From assembly GCF_022179465.1 (NCBI RefSeq), contig NZ_BPQV01000001.1, positions 186,001-250,000 of the forward strand: 64,000 bases of DNA, in the 5' to 3' direction. How positions within the stretch are numbered: position 1 is the first letter of the stretch; every line of letters begins with the position of its first letter. This stretch comes from Methylobacterium organophilum (GTDB lineage Bacteria; Pseudomonadota; Alphaproteobacteria; Rhizobiales; Beijerinckiaceae). This document shows positions 47,298 to 55,553 of the stretch, in pieces. The notes under the pieces were generated by a model that was not told the DNA's origin, did no database searches, and saw only the letters and a program-made list of their open reading frames with translations. Both the position numbers and the translations under genes were made by a program.

Positions 47298-47806
47298 GCG
47301 GATCGACCTTCCCAGCCGCAGCCAAGCCGGCGCTCCATCGGATCGCTGCCACCGTCAACGGCGAGCCAGCGGAGGCAACTGTCCCGCCTCGCCTTCTGCT
47401 CAGCGAGCTTCTCCGCGACCGGCTCGGGCTCACTGGCACCCATGTCGGCTGCGGCACCGGCGCCTGCGGCAGTTGCACCGTGCTCGTCGATGGGGCGCCG
47501 ATGCGCGCTTGCCTGATGCTGGCTGTGCAAGCGGACGGCGCGACCATCGAGACGATCGAGAGCGTCGGTGGCCCAGAGGGACTGCATCCGGTCCAGCAGG
47601 CCTTTCAGGATCATCACGCCTTGCAATGCGGCTTCTGCACCCCGGGGATCGTGATGGCCGCGGTGTCCCTGTTCCGGGAGGATCCGCAGCCCTCTCCGGA
47701 GGCGCTCGACGCAATGCTGCAGGGTCATCTCTGCCGCTGCACCGGCTACCGCAACATCGCCGAGGCCCTGGCCACCCTCGCCATTCCCGCGCAGCCGGAG
47801 GTCTGA
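47294..47806 (+). CDS. Molybdenum hydroxylase [2Fe-2S] small subunit
   Basis: 170 residues carrying both iron-sulfur clusters: plant-type ligands in GCGTGACGSCTVLVDG (near 52-62) plus a fourth Cys in RACLML, and the second, all-alpha cluster in CGFCTPG and CRCTGY (near 112 and 145). Normal length for the family. Overlaps the medium subunit by four bases and is followed 3 bp later by the large subunit. Cytosolic complex unless a partner exports it; no Tat signal is visible. Confidence 0.95.
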   Translation: MSGSTFPAAAKPALHRIAATVNGEPAEATVPPRLLLSELLRDRLGLTGTHVGCGTGACGSCTVLVDGAPMRACLMLAVQADGATIETIESVGGPEGLHPVQQAFQDHHALQCGFCTPGIVMAAVSLFREDPQPSPEALDAMLQGHLCRCTGYRNIAEALATLAIPAQPEV

Positions 47807-47809
47807 GCC

Positions 47810-50170
47810 ATGGCAGCCAGCCGTCTTGTCGGAACCCCCGTGCCCCGCAAGGAGGATCGCCGCCTCCTCCTCGGCCAAGCCCGCTTTGTGGCCGACATCG
47901 CCCTGCCGCGGATGCTGCATATGGCGGTGGTGCGCTCCGATCACGCCCATGCCCTCATTAAAGGCATCGATATCACCGCGGCTGCTTCGGCCGCCGGTGT
48001 TCGCCTCATCCTGACAGGCGCGGACCTCTCCGATAGCGTCGGCCCCCTACCATCGATCGACCTCGCGGGTGAGGGCAATGCCGCACTCCAGCGAGTGCTC
48101 GCCACCGACCGGGTGCGCTTTGTCGGCGAGCCGGTCGCCGTAGTGGTCGCCGAGGATCCCTTCATGGCTGCCGACGCCGCTGCCCTGATCGAGATTGCCT
48201 ACCAACCGCTGCCGGTGGTGCTCGACGCGGAAGCCGCCGCCTCTGCCACTCCCCCCGCCCTGCTCTACGAGCGGCTCGGCTGCAACGTCATCCATACCTG
48301 CCGGCAGGAGGTCGGTGACCCGGACGCCGCCTTCGCCGCGGCGGACCGGGTGTTCGAAAAGACCTTCCGCATCCACCGCTACGTCGCCGCCCCGATGGAG
48401 ACCCGCGGCGTGCTTGCCGACCCGACCGGCCAAGGCGAGCGCATTACCCTCTACAGCTCGACCCAGTTCCCGCATCTTCTGCGCGGCTTCCTCGCCGGCG
48501 TGCTCGGCCTGCCTGAGGCGGACCTGCGGGTAGTCGCTCCGGATGTCGGCGGCGGTTTCGGGGTGAAGTGCGAGTTCTATCCTGAGGAGATCTTGGCCGT
48601 GGTGGCCGCCCGGCGCCTCGGGCGCCCGGTCCGTTGGATCGAGAGCCGAGCGGAGCACTTCGTGGCGACGACCCATGCCCGCGAGCAGGTTCACCGTGTC
48701 CGCGCGGCGCTGGACGCGGATGGTATCGTCACCGCCATGACGCTGCACTCGCTGACCGATAACGGCGCGGCGGCGGCCACTCTCTCTGTGACTCCGGCCT
48801 CGATCTCCTCGGCCATGCTGCGCGGCCCCTACCGCGTCCCGAACTACCGGGCGGAGTCGCATTCCGTGGTCACGAACAAGACGCCGCTCGCGGTCTATCG
48901 CGGCGCCGGGCACCCCCAGGCGACGCTCTGCATGGAGCTGATGCTCGACCACATAGCCCGGGACACCGGCCTCGACCGGGTGGATCTGCGCCGCCGCAAC
49001 ATGATAACGCCCGCCGAGCTGCCGCTCGACCGCGGCACGGCCATAGTGCTCGCCGGCAAGGTCGTCTACGACAGCGGCGACTATCCCGCCTCCCTCGACC
49101 AAGCGCTCACCCTCGGCCTGTGGGAGAGCCGCGGCGCCCGGGCCGAGGCGGCGCGCGCCCGCGGTCGGCTGCACGGGGTCGGCCTCGCCTGCTTCGTGGA
49201 GGAGACCGCGATCGGCCCCTACGAGACCGGCAACGTGAGGGTCGACGGCTCGGGCAAGGTGACGGTCCTCACCGGCGCCTCGCCTCACGGCCAGGGCACC
49301 GCCACGGCCCTCGCCCAATTGGTGGCGGAAGAACTCGAGATCGACATCGACCGGGTAGTCGTGCGCCACGGTGACACCGACCTGCTGCCCGACGGCGTCG
49401 GCACCTTCGCGAGCCGCGGTGGAGCCATCGCCGGCGCCGCCGCGCGGCTCGCTGCCCGCAAGGTCCGCGAGAAGGCGCTGCACGTCGCCGCCGAGATGCT
49501 TCAGGCGAAACCCGAGGATCTCACCTGGGCCGAGGGTGAGGCTCGTGCGCCCAACGGCGCCAGCGCCAGCCTTGCGGCGATTGCCGGGAGGGCCACGGCC
49601 TGGAACGCGATGCCGGACGGCCTCACGTCCTTCAACTTGGCCGGGGAGGCCCACCATCAGGTCACAGGCATCGCCTTCGCTAACGCCACCCACCTATGCG
49701 AGGTCGAGATTGACCCGCGCACCGGTGAACTCGCGGTAACGACCTATGCCGTGATCCACGATTGCGGCACGGTCATCAACCCAATGATCGTGGAGGGACA
49801 GGTGATCGGCGGCCTCGCCCAGGGGCTCGGTGGCACCCTGTTCGAGGAGATCCGTTACGACGCGCAGGGTCGCCCCCTAGCGCAGAGCTTCGCCGATTAT
49901 CTGCTGCCTACCGCGGCGGACATGCCGCGGGTGATCCGGACCGGTTCGATGGAGAGCCCCTCTCCGCTCAACCCCTTCGGCATGAAGGGCGCGGGCGAGG
50001 GTGGCACCACCGGCTCGGTTGCCGCGATCACCGGCGCCGTGGCCGACGCGCTCGCACCCCTGGGTGTCGTGATCGAGGGCGACGGTCCGTTCACGCCTCC
50101 GACCCTCCTCCGCCTGATCCGGGAGGCCGCGGCCTCCGCCAAGGACGCGATTAAGGACAATGCCGCATGA
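47810..50170 (+). CDS. Molybdenum hydroxylase large (Mo-cofactor) subunit
   Basis: 786 residues, xanthine oxidase family. Cofactor and substrate blocks: VAPDVGGGFGVKCEFYPE near 247, AVYRGAGHPQATLCMEL near 361, GQGTATALAQLVAEEL near 490, and FGMKGAGEGGTTGS near 722 with the conserved catalytic Glu. The active loop reads YRGAG rather than the AYRCSFR of true aerobic CO dehydrogenase, so this is a hydroxylase of a carbon in an aldehyde or N-heterocycle, not a CO oxidiser. It depends on molybdopterin cytosine dinucleotide or a related cofactor; the maturation gene is not in the operon. Overlaps the amidohydrolase by four bases. Confidence 0.94.
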   Translation: MAASRLVGTPVPRKEDRRLLLGQARFVADIALPRMLHMAVVRSDHAHALIKGIDITAAASAAGVRLILTGADLSDSVGPLPSIDLAGEGNAALQRVLATDRVRFVGEPVAVVVAEDPFMAADAAALIEIAYQPLPVVLDAEAAASATPPALLYERLGCNVIHTCRQEVGDPDAAFAAADRVFEKTFRIHRYVAAPMETRGVLADPTGQGERITLYSSTQFPHLLRGFLAGVLGLPEADLRVVAPDVGGGFGVKCEFYPEEILAVVAARRLGRPVRWIESRAEHFVATTHAREQVHRVRAALDADGIVTAMTLHSLTDNGAAAATLSVTPASISSAMLRGPYRVPNYRAESHSVVTNKTPLAVYRGAGHPQATLCMELMLDHIARDTGLDRVDLRRRNMITPAELPLDRGTAIVLAGKVVYDSGDYPASLDQALTLGLWESRGARAEAARARGRLHGVGLACFVEETAIGPYETGNVRVDGSGKVTVLTGASPHGQGTATALAQLVAEELEIDIDRVVVRHGDTDLLPDGVGTFASRGGAIAGAAARLAARKVREKALHVAAEMLQAKPEDLTWAEGEARAPNGASASLAAIAGRATAWNAMPDGLTSFNLAGEAHHQVTGIAFANATHLCEVEIDPRTGELAVTTYAVIHDCGTVINPMIVEGQVIGGLAQGLGGTLFEEIRYDAQGRPLAQSFADYLLPTAADMPRVIRTGSMESPSPLNPFGMKGAGEGGTTGSVAAITGAVADALAPLGVVIEGDGPFTPPTLLRLIREAAASAKDAIKDNAA

Positions 50171-51555
50171 GCCTCATCCTCGCGGATGCTTGTCTCGTCA
50201 CCATGAACCCGAATTGGGAGATCTTAGAGCGGGCGAGCCTGCTCGTGGAAGCGGATCGTATCGCCGGCATCGGCAGCCGGGCGAGCCTGTCTGCCCGGGC
50301 TCCCGAGGCCGAGATCCTCGATTGCGCCGGGATGATCGTGATTCCCGGCATGGTGAACACGCACACGCACCTGTTTCAGACCCTACTCAAGGGGCCAGGC
50401 GACGACATGGTGCTCAAGAAGTGGTTCGCCTGCATGACCGGACCGGCGGCCTGCAACCTTACGGAGGCGGATGTGAGCGCGGCGGCGACACATGGGTGCG
50501 TGGAGTCGATCCGCTCGGGGGTCACAACCCTGGTTGACTTCATGTATGCCCATCCGCGCCCCGGACTGACCCGCGCCGTGGTCGAGGCCTACGAGGCCAC
50601 AGGCATGCGCGGCTTCGTCTGTCGCGGCTTCCTAACGGATGGCCTTCAATACGGTGTGCCGGAGCCGCTAATCGAGACGGTGCAGGCGGCCCTAGCTGAT
50701 GCTCGCGCTCAGATCCTGGCGCAGAACCGCCCCGGCGGCCGCGTGCAGGTGGGGCTCGCGCCCTGCATGATCTGGTCCCTCGACGAGGCGAGCCTGCATG
50801 CAACGCGGGCGCTCGCCGACGAGCTCGGTGTTCTCGTGACCATCCATGTCGCCGAGACTCCCTTCGAGATAGAGGTCGCAGCCGAGCGCTACGGCCGCAC
50901 CGACACAGCCTATCTGAGCGATATCGGCTTCCTGAAGCCGGACGTGCTGGCGGTGCATTGCGTCCAGTGCGGCAGCGCCGACATTGCCCTGCTCGCTCGC
51001 CACGGCGCGAAGGTCTCGCACAATCCCTGCAGCAACATGTATCTCGCCTCGGGCCTCGCCCCGATCCCGGCCATGCGGAAGGCAGGGATACCAGTGGGCC
51101 TTGCCAGCGATGGCCCGGCGAGCAGCAACAATCACAGCCTGTTCCAGGCGATGAAGTTCGCTGCTCTCACCCAAAAAGGTTTCCACCGCGACCCCGAGAT
51201 CATGACGGCGCGGGACGCCCTGGAGATGGCCACAATCGGAGGCGCCCGCGCGGTCGGACTCGAGGCCGAAATCGGTTCGATCGAGCTCGGCAAGAAAGCT
51301 GACCTCGCCGTAGTCGACCTGCGCGACGCCTTTGCGTCGCCGATCCACGACCCGGTCTCCTCTCTCGTGTATGCAGCGCTCGGCCACGAGACACGGCACG
51401 TCCTGATCGACGGCCGCCTCGTCATGCGCGATCGTCAGCTGCTGAGCGCCGATGAGGGGGCAGTGCGGGCCCGGGCTCAGGCGGCAGCCGCCGACCTGAC
51501 CCGCCGCGCCGGCATCGCGAGCCGAGCCCGGATCTGGTGCGACGCACCAGCGTGA
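50167..51555 (+). CDS. Amidohydrolase / heterocycle deaminase-chlorohydrolase family
   Basis: 462 residues, metal-dependent TIM-barrel amidohydrolase. Ligands: NTHTHLFQTLL near 62 (HxH), HVAETPFE near 228, HCVQCGSAD near 265 and SDGPASSNNH near 318. The layout matches cytosine/8-oxoguanine/S-adenosylhomocysteine deaminases and triazine hydrolases (AtzA/TrzN group). Coupled to the molybdenum hydroxylase (ATGA overlap), it probably deaminates or opens the ring that the hydroxylase oxidises; a purine, pterin or triazine-like compound would fit. Exact substrate unknown. Last intact gene of the island. Confidence 0.9.
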   Translation: MSLILADACLVTMNPNWEILERASLLVEADRIAGIGSRASLSARAPEAEILDCAGMIVIPGMVNTHTHLFQTLLKGPGDDMVLKKWFACMTGPAACNLTEADVSAAATHGCVESIRSGVTTLVDFMYAHPRPGLTRAVVEAYEATGMRGFVCRGFLTDGLQYGVPEPLIETVQAALADARAQILAQNRPGGRVQVGLAPCMIWSLDEASLHATRALADELGVLVTIHVAETPFEIEVAAERYGRTDTAYLSDIGFLKPDVLAVHCVQCGSADIALLARHGAKVSHNPCSNMYLASGLAPIPAMRKAGIPVGLASDGPASSNNHSLFQAMKFAALTQKGFHRDPEIMTARDALEMATIGGARAVGLEAEIGSIELGKKADLAVVDLRDAFASPIHDPVSSLVYAALGHETRHVLIDGRLVMRDRQLLSADEGAVRARAQAAAADLTRRAGIASRARIWCDAPA

Positions 51556-51639
51556 GACAGCTTCGTTCGTTTCGAAGAATGTAACGTCGAAGTCTCCGGC
51601 TCTTCGATTGCTTCTCTGGCAGGGAGTGCTGCTAAGCCA

Positions 51640-51993
51640 ATCCAAGTTAGAGCTGTTGCCGATCAGGTTGGATCGTACGCGTCGTATCCAGCGGCGGCGA
51701 GGCAGTTGCGGCAGGCCTTGTGTGAGTCTGTCGAAGGCTGAGCGGATGGCCGCTTTCAAGTCGGGAAGCGGGCGGGCGGCGGTTTTGCGCAGGTCTGCCT
51801 TCAGCTTGGCGAAGATCTGCTCGATCGGGTTGAAGTCGGGCGAGTAGGGCGGAAGGTAGAGCACCTTAGCTCCCGCTGCCTGTATCGCCTCGCGCACACC
51901 GGCCACCTTGTGAGCGCCCAGGTTGTCCAGAATGACGGTGTCACCCGGCTTCAGTGCAGGCACCAGCGTGTCGGCGACATAGGCCCGGCCCCT
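51640..51993 (-). mobile_element. IS630-family transposase, 3' remnant
   Basis: The C-terminal third of a DDE transposase: YVADTLVPALKPGDTVILD (Asp in ILDNLGAHK) and LPPYSPDFNPIEQIFAKLK (Glu). The frame then breaks near 51730; the natural ending CRNCLAAAGYDAYDP and stop (TGA at 51663-51665) is in the next frame. The N-terminal two thirds are missing: at about 51993 homology stops and an IS3 fragment starts. It covers only one end of the element, so it cannot move by itself. Left limit is approximate. Confidence 0.8.
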
Positions 51994-52215
51994 CGAATGC
52001 GAGGTGCTCGCCCGCCGCCGCTTCCGCTCGCAGGCGGAGGCACGCATGGCCGTCTTCAGCTACATTGAGGGCTTCTACAACCCGCTGCGCCGACACTCGG
52101 CGCTCGGCTACCGCTCGCCGGTCGTCTACGGGCAGGAGGTCGGATCAAAACCGCCAATCGAGACCCTGCTCAGCCAAGCCCCCTCAACCGTCCACAAAAA
52201 CGGGGCAATCCCAAC
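51994..52215 (+). mobile_element. IS3-family transposase (OrfB), 3' remnant
   Basis: Reading through 51996-52150 gives ECEVLARRRFRSQAEARMA then FSYIEGFYNPLRRHSALGY and RSPVVY, the C-terminal end of an IS3 OrfB integrase (the Glu of DDE lies just upstream in whole copies). It begins abruptly at the IS630 fragment in opposite orientation, so the two were joined by deletion or insertion. AACGGGGCAATCC near 52199-52211 may belong to the element's terminal repeat. Right limit is approximate. Confidence 0.75.
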
Positions 52216-52588
52216 GGGACACGGGGACTGGATCCGCACGACAGACCGCAAGCGTCTCGGCGACGTGCTGCTCGAGCCGTGAGGTCTAGCAGAGCAAGAT
52301 GGTTTAGTGCGTCCCAGCGATCGGACGTGTCATCCCCGTGCCGTGCTCGTGCCAGCAGCGGCGCACGCGCGGCACATGCGCTTGGGCCGCACCACATGCC
52401 GTCCGCATCTGCGGACACATTGCCAGTGCCTGAGCGGCCCCTCCGCCGCTCCCTGGCGCAACCCGACATGATTCGAACGTGTGACCTTTGCCTTCGGAGC
52501 ACCACGCAGCCATCCCTTTGAGCAAAAAGGCCCACACAGCCACCATTGCGCCGACGCCCCGCTTGGGCTACTCCATCGCCCACGGCTA
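52216..52588. other. Non-coding stretch between IS remnants and tRNA-Arg
   Basis: No convincing gene. The only recognisable content is an inverted partial copy of tRNA-Arg at 52454-52499. Short open frames here owe their length to GC richness and to antisense reading of the tRNA-like sequence. Confidence 0.55.
52454..52499 (-). repeat. Inverted partial copy of tRNA-Arg (3' half)
   Basis: On the minus strand this segment matches the tRNA-Arg gene from its anticodon loop to the CCA end (52621-52665) with one substitution and one inserted base over 45-46 positions. The copy is in opposite orientation, about 120 bp from the original. Likely an attachment-site remnant left by an integrated element and later inverted. 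Confidence 0.8.
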
Positions 52589-52665
52589 GCACCCGTAGCT
52601 CAGCTGGATAGAGCGTTGCCCTCCGAAGGCAAAGGTCACACGTTCGAATCGTGTCGGGTGCGCCA
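52589..52665 (+). tRNA. tRNA-Arg (anticodon CCG)
   Basis: 77 bases with encoded CCA. Acceptor GCACCCG pairs with CGGGTGC; D-arm AGCTCAGCTGGATAGAGC; anticodon arm TTGCC-CTCCGAA-GGCAA gives CCG; T-arm CGTTCGAATCG. Marks the right end of the accessory island; the decayed serine recombinase reads into its 3' end from the other strand. Confidence 0.97.
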
Positions 52666-53100
52666 TTCCCGTTTTACCGCTAAAACATCCGCTAAGACCT
52701 TGAACGGCAAGGTCAAATTTGCGGTTCTAAATCCTTCCCCGCGCTTGTAGCGAAGCCGGTCGGCGAAGGTGAGTTTGAGCACCGCGCGGCGGTCCTCGAT
52801 CCGGCCGGTACTCCAAAGATTCCAAGGGTTTGCGATGAACGCCAAGGCGGTTCTAAGTCGCAGATCGAAGTTGCCCCGTGGAGCCGCGCCGGACGCGCTC
52901 TTTTCGCGCAGGAGCAGCTTCTCGTTCTCCAGGCGTTGCAGCTTTTCTTCGAGGGCGCGAACCACCGCCGGGACGCTCGTCTCGACGATGCGGTCCACCA
53001 GCTGATCGACCTGCTTGTCGATCTGGGCAAGGCCCGCTTGTTCATGCTGCGCTGGCAGTTGCCGGAGGACGACGCAGCCGCGCCGGGCGTACCCGGGCAT
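52666..53100 (-). pseudogene. Serine recombinase, C-terminal remnant
   Basis: The frame encodes the tail of a large serine recombinase: CPGYARRGCVVLRQ (zinc-ribbon end), then a coiled-coil region (QIDKQVDQLVDRIVET, LEEKLQRLENEKLLLREK) and the family ending [45 protein letters not shown]. The N-terminal catalytic Ser domain and recombinase domain are missing. The frame runs without its own stop into the antisense of tRNA-Arg, so the element's end is at the tRNA. It cannot be active. Confidence 0.78.
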
Positions 53101-53299
53101 AGAGGTTCGAAAACTGCGGCACGCCGACCGCCTGAGCGTCCCCCCATATCCGATGCATCAACGGCGCCGAACGTGTTTGGTACCGCGACGGCTTCTTGTC
53201 CTGGCACTGCCATGGCTTGCATCGCGCCCTGATCCCACCCCTCTCGAAGACACCGAAAGCGACGAGCCCTTGACACGTCGGCAAGCTTTAGCTCCATCA

Positions 53300-53315
53300 T
53301 ATAGCACAAGCTATA
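53300..53315. promoter_or_regulatory. Palindrome overlapping a -10 box upstream of the TonB receptor
   Basis: TATAGC-ACAA-GCTATA (53300-53315) is a perfect inverted repeat; its right arm merges into a perfect TATAAT hexamer (53312-53317), 18 bp before the receptor's ATG. No convincing -35 box at 17 bp. A metal- or nutrient-responsive repressor site is plausible. Confidence 0.5.
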
Positions 53316-53334
53316 ATCTGTTTATGGAGCTAAC

Positions 53335-55479
53335 ATGCCGCGAGGGTTCGCTGCGGTGGTGTGCCGGGCCGGCATCGGTCTCGTCGGCTTCGGCGCCATG
53401 CCGGCGGAGGCGGAGGAGACGAGCCTCGAGGAAATCGCGGTGACCGCCGTGAGTCGGCCGGGCGCGCCCTCCGGCGGCGCCGGTGCAGGGGATGACCGGC
53501 GAGTTCCGGTGGGGGTGCTGCCGGTGGTGAGTGACAGCTTCTCGTCGGTGACGGTGGTGCCGGGCAGCGAGCTTGCGCGGTCGCAGCCGACCTCCCTCGG
53601 TGACGCCCTGTTCGACAGGCCGGGCCTGTCCGCCTCCACCTTCGCGCCGGGATCGGCCTCCCGCCCGATCATCCGCGGCCTCGACAACAGCCGCGTCCGT
53701 ATCCAGGAGAACGGTTCCGGCGTGCAGGACGTGTCGGATCTCGGGGAAGATCACGCCGTCCCGATCAACCCCCTCGTCAACGACCGCATCGAGGTGATCC
53801 GGGGGCCGGCCGGGCTCCGCTACGGATCCCAGGCCATCGGCGGGGTGGTCTCGGCCGAGAACAACCGCATCCCGACCGTCCTCCCCTCCGGCGGCTTCGG
53901 CAGCCGGGTCACGAGCGGCTTTTCCGCGGTCGATAACGGCCGCAACGTCGCCGCCACCGTGGATGCCGGCAGCGGGAACGTGGCCGTCCATGCCGACGGC
54001 TTCCGCAGCGTCGCCGACAGCTACGACACGCCCCTCGGAATCCAGCGCAACTCAGCCTCCAAATCCCAGGGCGGGGCGCTCGGAACCTCCTACATCTTCG
54101 ACCGCGGCTTCGTCGGGCTCTCGTTCAGCCATTACGACGCGCTCTACCAGATCCCCGGCCTCGCCTCGGCGGCCCGGCGCACCCGCCTCGACCCCACCCA
54201 GGACAAGCTGCAGGCCCGCGGGGAATACCGGCCGCGGGAGGGGCCGTTCTCCGCCATCCGCTTCTGGCTCGGCGGCGCGCATTACCGCCACAACGAGATC
54301 GGCCTCGGCCCCGGCGGCGCCGACGGCATCCAGGCGACCTTCAAGAACCGGGAGGCCGAGGGACGGCTGGAATTGCAGCACGTGCCGGTGGAGACCGCCT
54401 TCGGCACCCTGAGCGGCACCCTCGGCTTCCAGTCGGACCGGCGCAAGCTCAGCATCTCGGGGGCCGAGGGCGGGCTCCTGCGCCCCAGCGACACCCGCGC
54501 CAACGCCGCCTATCTGTTCGAGGAACTCTCGCTGGAGCACGGCCTGCGCCTGCAGGCCGCCGGCCGCATCGAGGGCAACCGGGTCAGCGGGACGGAGGCG
54601 GTCTTCCCGCCCGGCTACCTGCCGGACGGCCCCGGCGACGAGCCGGCGGAGTTCGGGCGCCGCAGGCGATTCGCGCCGAAGAGCGCGAGCTTCGGCCTGC
54701 TTCGGGACCTGCCCTACGATCTCGTCGGCAGCCTCACGGCCTCCTATGTCGAGCGTGCGCCGGCGGCGGCGGAGCTGTTCTCCCGCGGGCCGCACGACGC
54801 GCCCGGGACCTTCGAGATCGGCGACCCGGACCTGAAGCTCGAACGCGCGCGCACCCTCGAACTCGGCCTGCGCCGCGCGTCGGGACCGTTCCGGCTCGAT
54901 GCCACCGGCTATGTGACGCGCTACACCGGCTTCATCTTCAAGCGTCTGACCGGTTTCACCTGCGGCGACACCTTCGACACCTGCGGCCTCGACGGCGGCC
55001 CCTTCCGGCAGGTCGCCTATGCGCAGGCCAACACCACGTTCTACGGCGCCGAGATCGCGAGCCAGCTCGACCTGATCCCCGTCGGCGACGGCTTCGCCGG
55101 GCTCAGCGCGCAGTACGATTTCGTGCGGGCGCAGTTCGACGACGGCAGCTTCGTGCCGCGCATCCCGCCCCACCGGGTGGGCGGTGGCGTGTTCCTGCGC
55201 TCGGGCGCCTGGTACGCCCAGGTCAGCCTGCTCCACGCCTTCGCACAGACACGGAACGCGGCCCTGGAGACCGCCACGCCGGGCTACAACGACCTGAAGG
55301 CCGAGGTCGCCTATACCCGGGCCCTGGATCCCACGGTGGATGGCCTGAGCGAGGTCAGCCTCGGCCTGCGCGGCACCAACCTGCTCGACGATGTGATCCG
55401 GAATGCCGCCTCCTTCAAGAAGGACGAGGTCGTGCTGCCGGGGCGCAATCTCCGGCTGTTCCTGACCGCACGCTTCTGA
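53335..55479 (+). CDS. TonB-dependent outer-membrane receptor (ZnuD-like)
   Basis: 714 residues. Signal peptide (MPRGFAAVVCRAGIGLVGFG... to AEAEE), plug domain with LGDALFDRPGLSASTFAPG, SRPIIRGLDNSRVRIQENG and DHAVPINPLVNDRIEVIRGPAGLRYGS split over about 75-165, then a 22-strand barrel ending in the outer-membrane C-terminal Phe (LRLFLTARF). The plug phrases resemble the ZnuD/zinc-type group, so zinc or another metal/chelate is a fair guess. GGAG lies five bases before the ATG. First gene right of the island; the palindrome over its promoter suggests repression. Convergent with the second receptor. Confidence 0.9.
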   Translation: MPRGFAAVVCRAGIGLVGFGAMPAEAEETSLEEIAVTAVSRPGAPSGGAGAGDDRRVPVGVLPVVSDSFSSVTVVPGSELARSQPTSLGDALFDRPGLSASTFAPGSASRPIIRGLDNSRVRIQENGSGVQDVSDLGEDHAVPINPLVNDRIEVIRGPAGLRYGSQAIGGVVSAENNRIPTVLPSGGFGSRVTSGFSAVDNGRNVAATVDAGSGNVAVHADGFRSVADSYDTPLGIQRNSASKSQGGALGTSYIFDRGFVGLSFSHYDALYQIPGLASAARRTRLDPTQDKLQARGEYRPREGPFSAIRFWLGGAHYRHNEIGLGPGGADGIQATFKNREAEGRLELQHVPVETAFGTLSGTLGFQSDRRKLSISGAEGGLLRPSDTRANAAYLFEELSLEHGLRLQAAGRIEGNRVSGTEAVFPPGYLPDGPGDEPAEFGRRRRFAPKSASFGLLRDLPYDLVGSLTASYVERAPAAAELFSRGPHDAPGTFEIGDPDLKLERARTLELGLRRASGPFRLDATGYVTRYTGFIFKRLTGFTCGDTFDTCGLDGGPFRQVAYAQANTTFYGAEIASQLDLIPVGDGFAGLSAQYDFVRAQFDDGSFVPRIPPHRVGGGVFLRSGAWYAQVSLLHAFAQTRNAALETATPGYNDLKAEVAYTRALDPTVDGLSEVSLGLRGTNLLDDVIRNAASFKKDEVVLPGRNLRLFLTARF

Positions 55480-55493
55480 GGGACCGGACCCGT

Positions 55494-55512
55494 TGATGCC
55501 CCAGGGGCATCA
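55494..55512. terminator. Hairpin between convergent TonB receptors
   Basis: Nine-bp arms TGATGCCCC and GGGGCATCA flank a single central base (55494-55512), 15 bp past one receptor stop and 42 bp before the other. Likely bidirectional terminator; no T-run. Confidence 0.4.
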
Positions 55513-55553
55513 CGGGGCGCCACGGAGCGGGGAGGCCCCTTGGCGCAGGATCC

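Noticed and set aside
46443-50170. Aerobic CO dehydrogenase (CoxMSL)
   Set aside because: Subunit layout is shared, but the active loop reads YRGAG, not the AYRCSFR of true CoxL, and the partner is an amidohydrolase.
50692-51640. Continuation of the IS630 reading frame into the amidohydrolase region
   Set aside because: Only the 51640-51993 part matches a transposase; the rest is antisense of the amidohydrolase.
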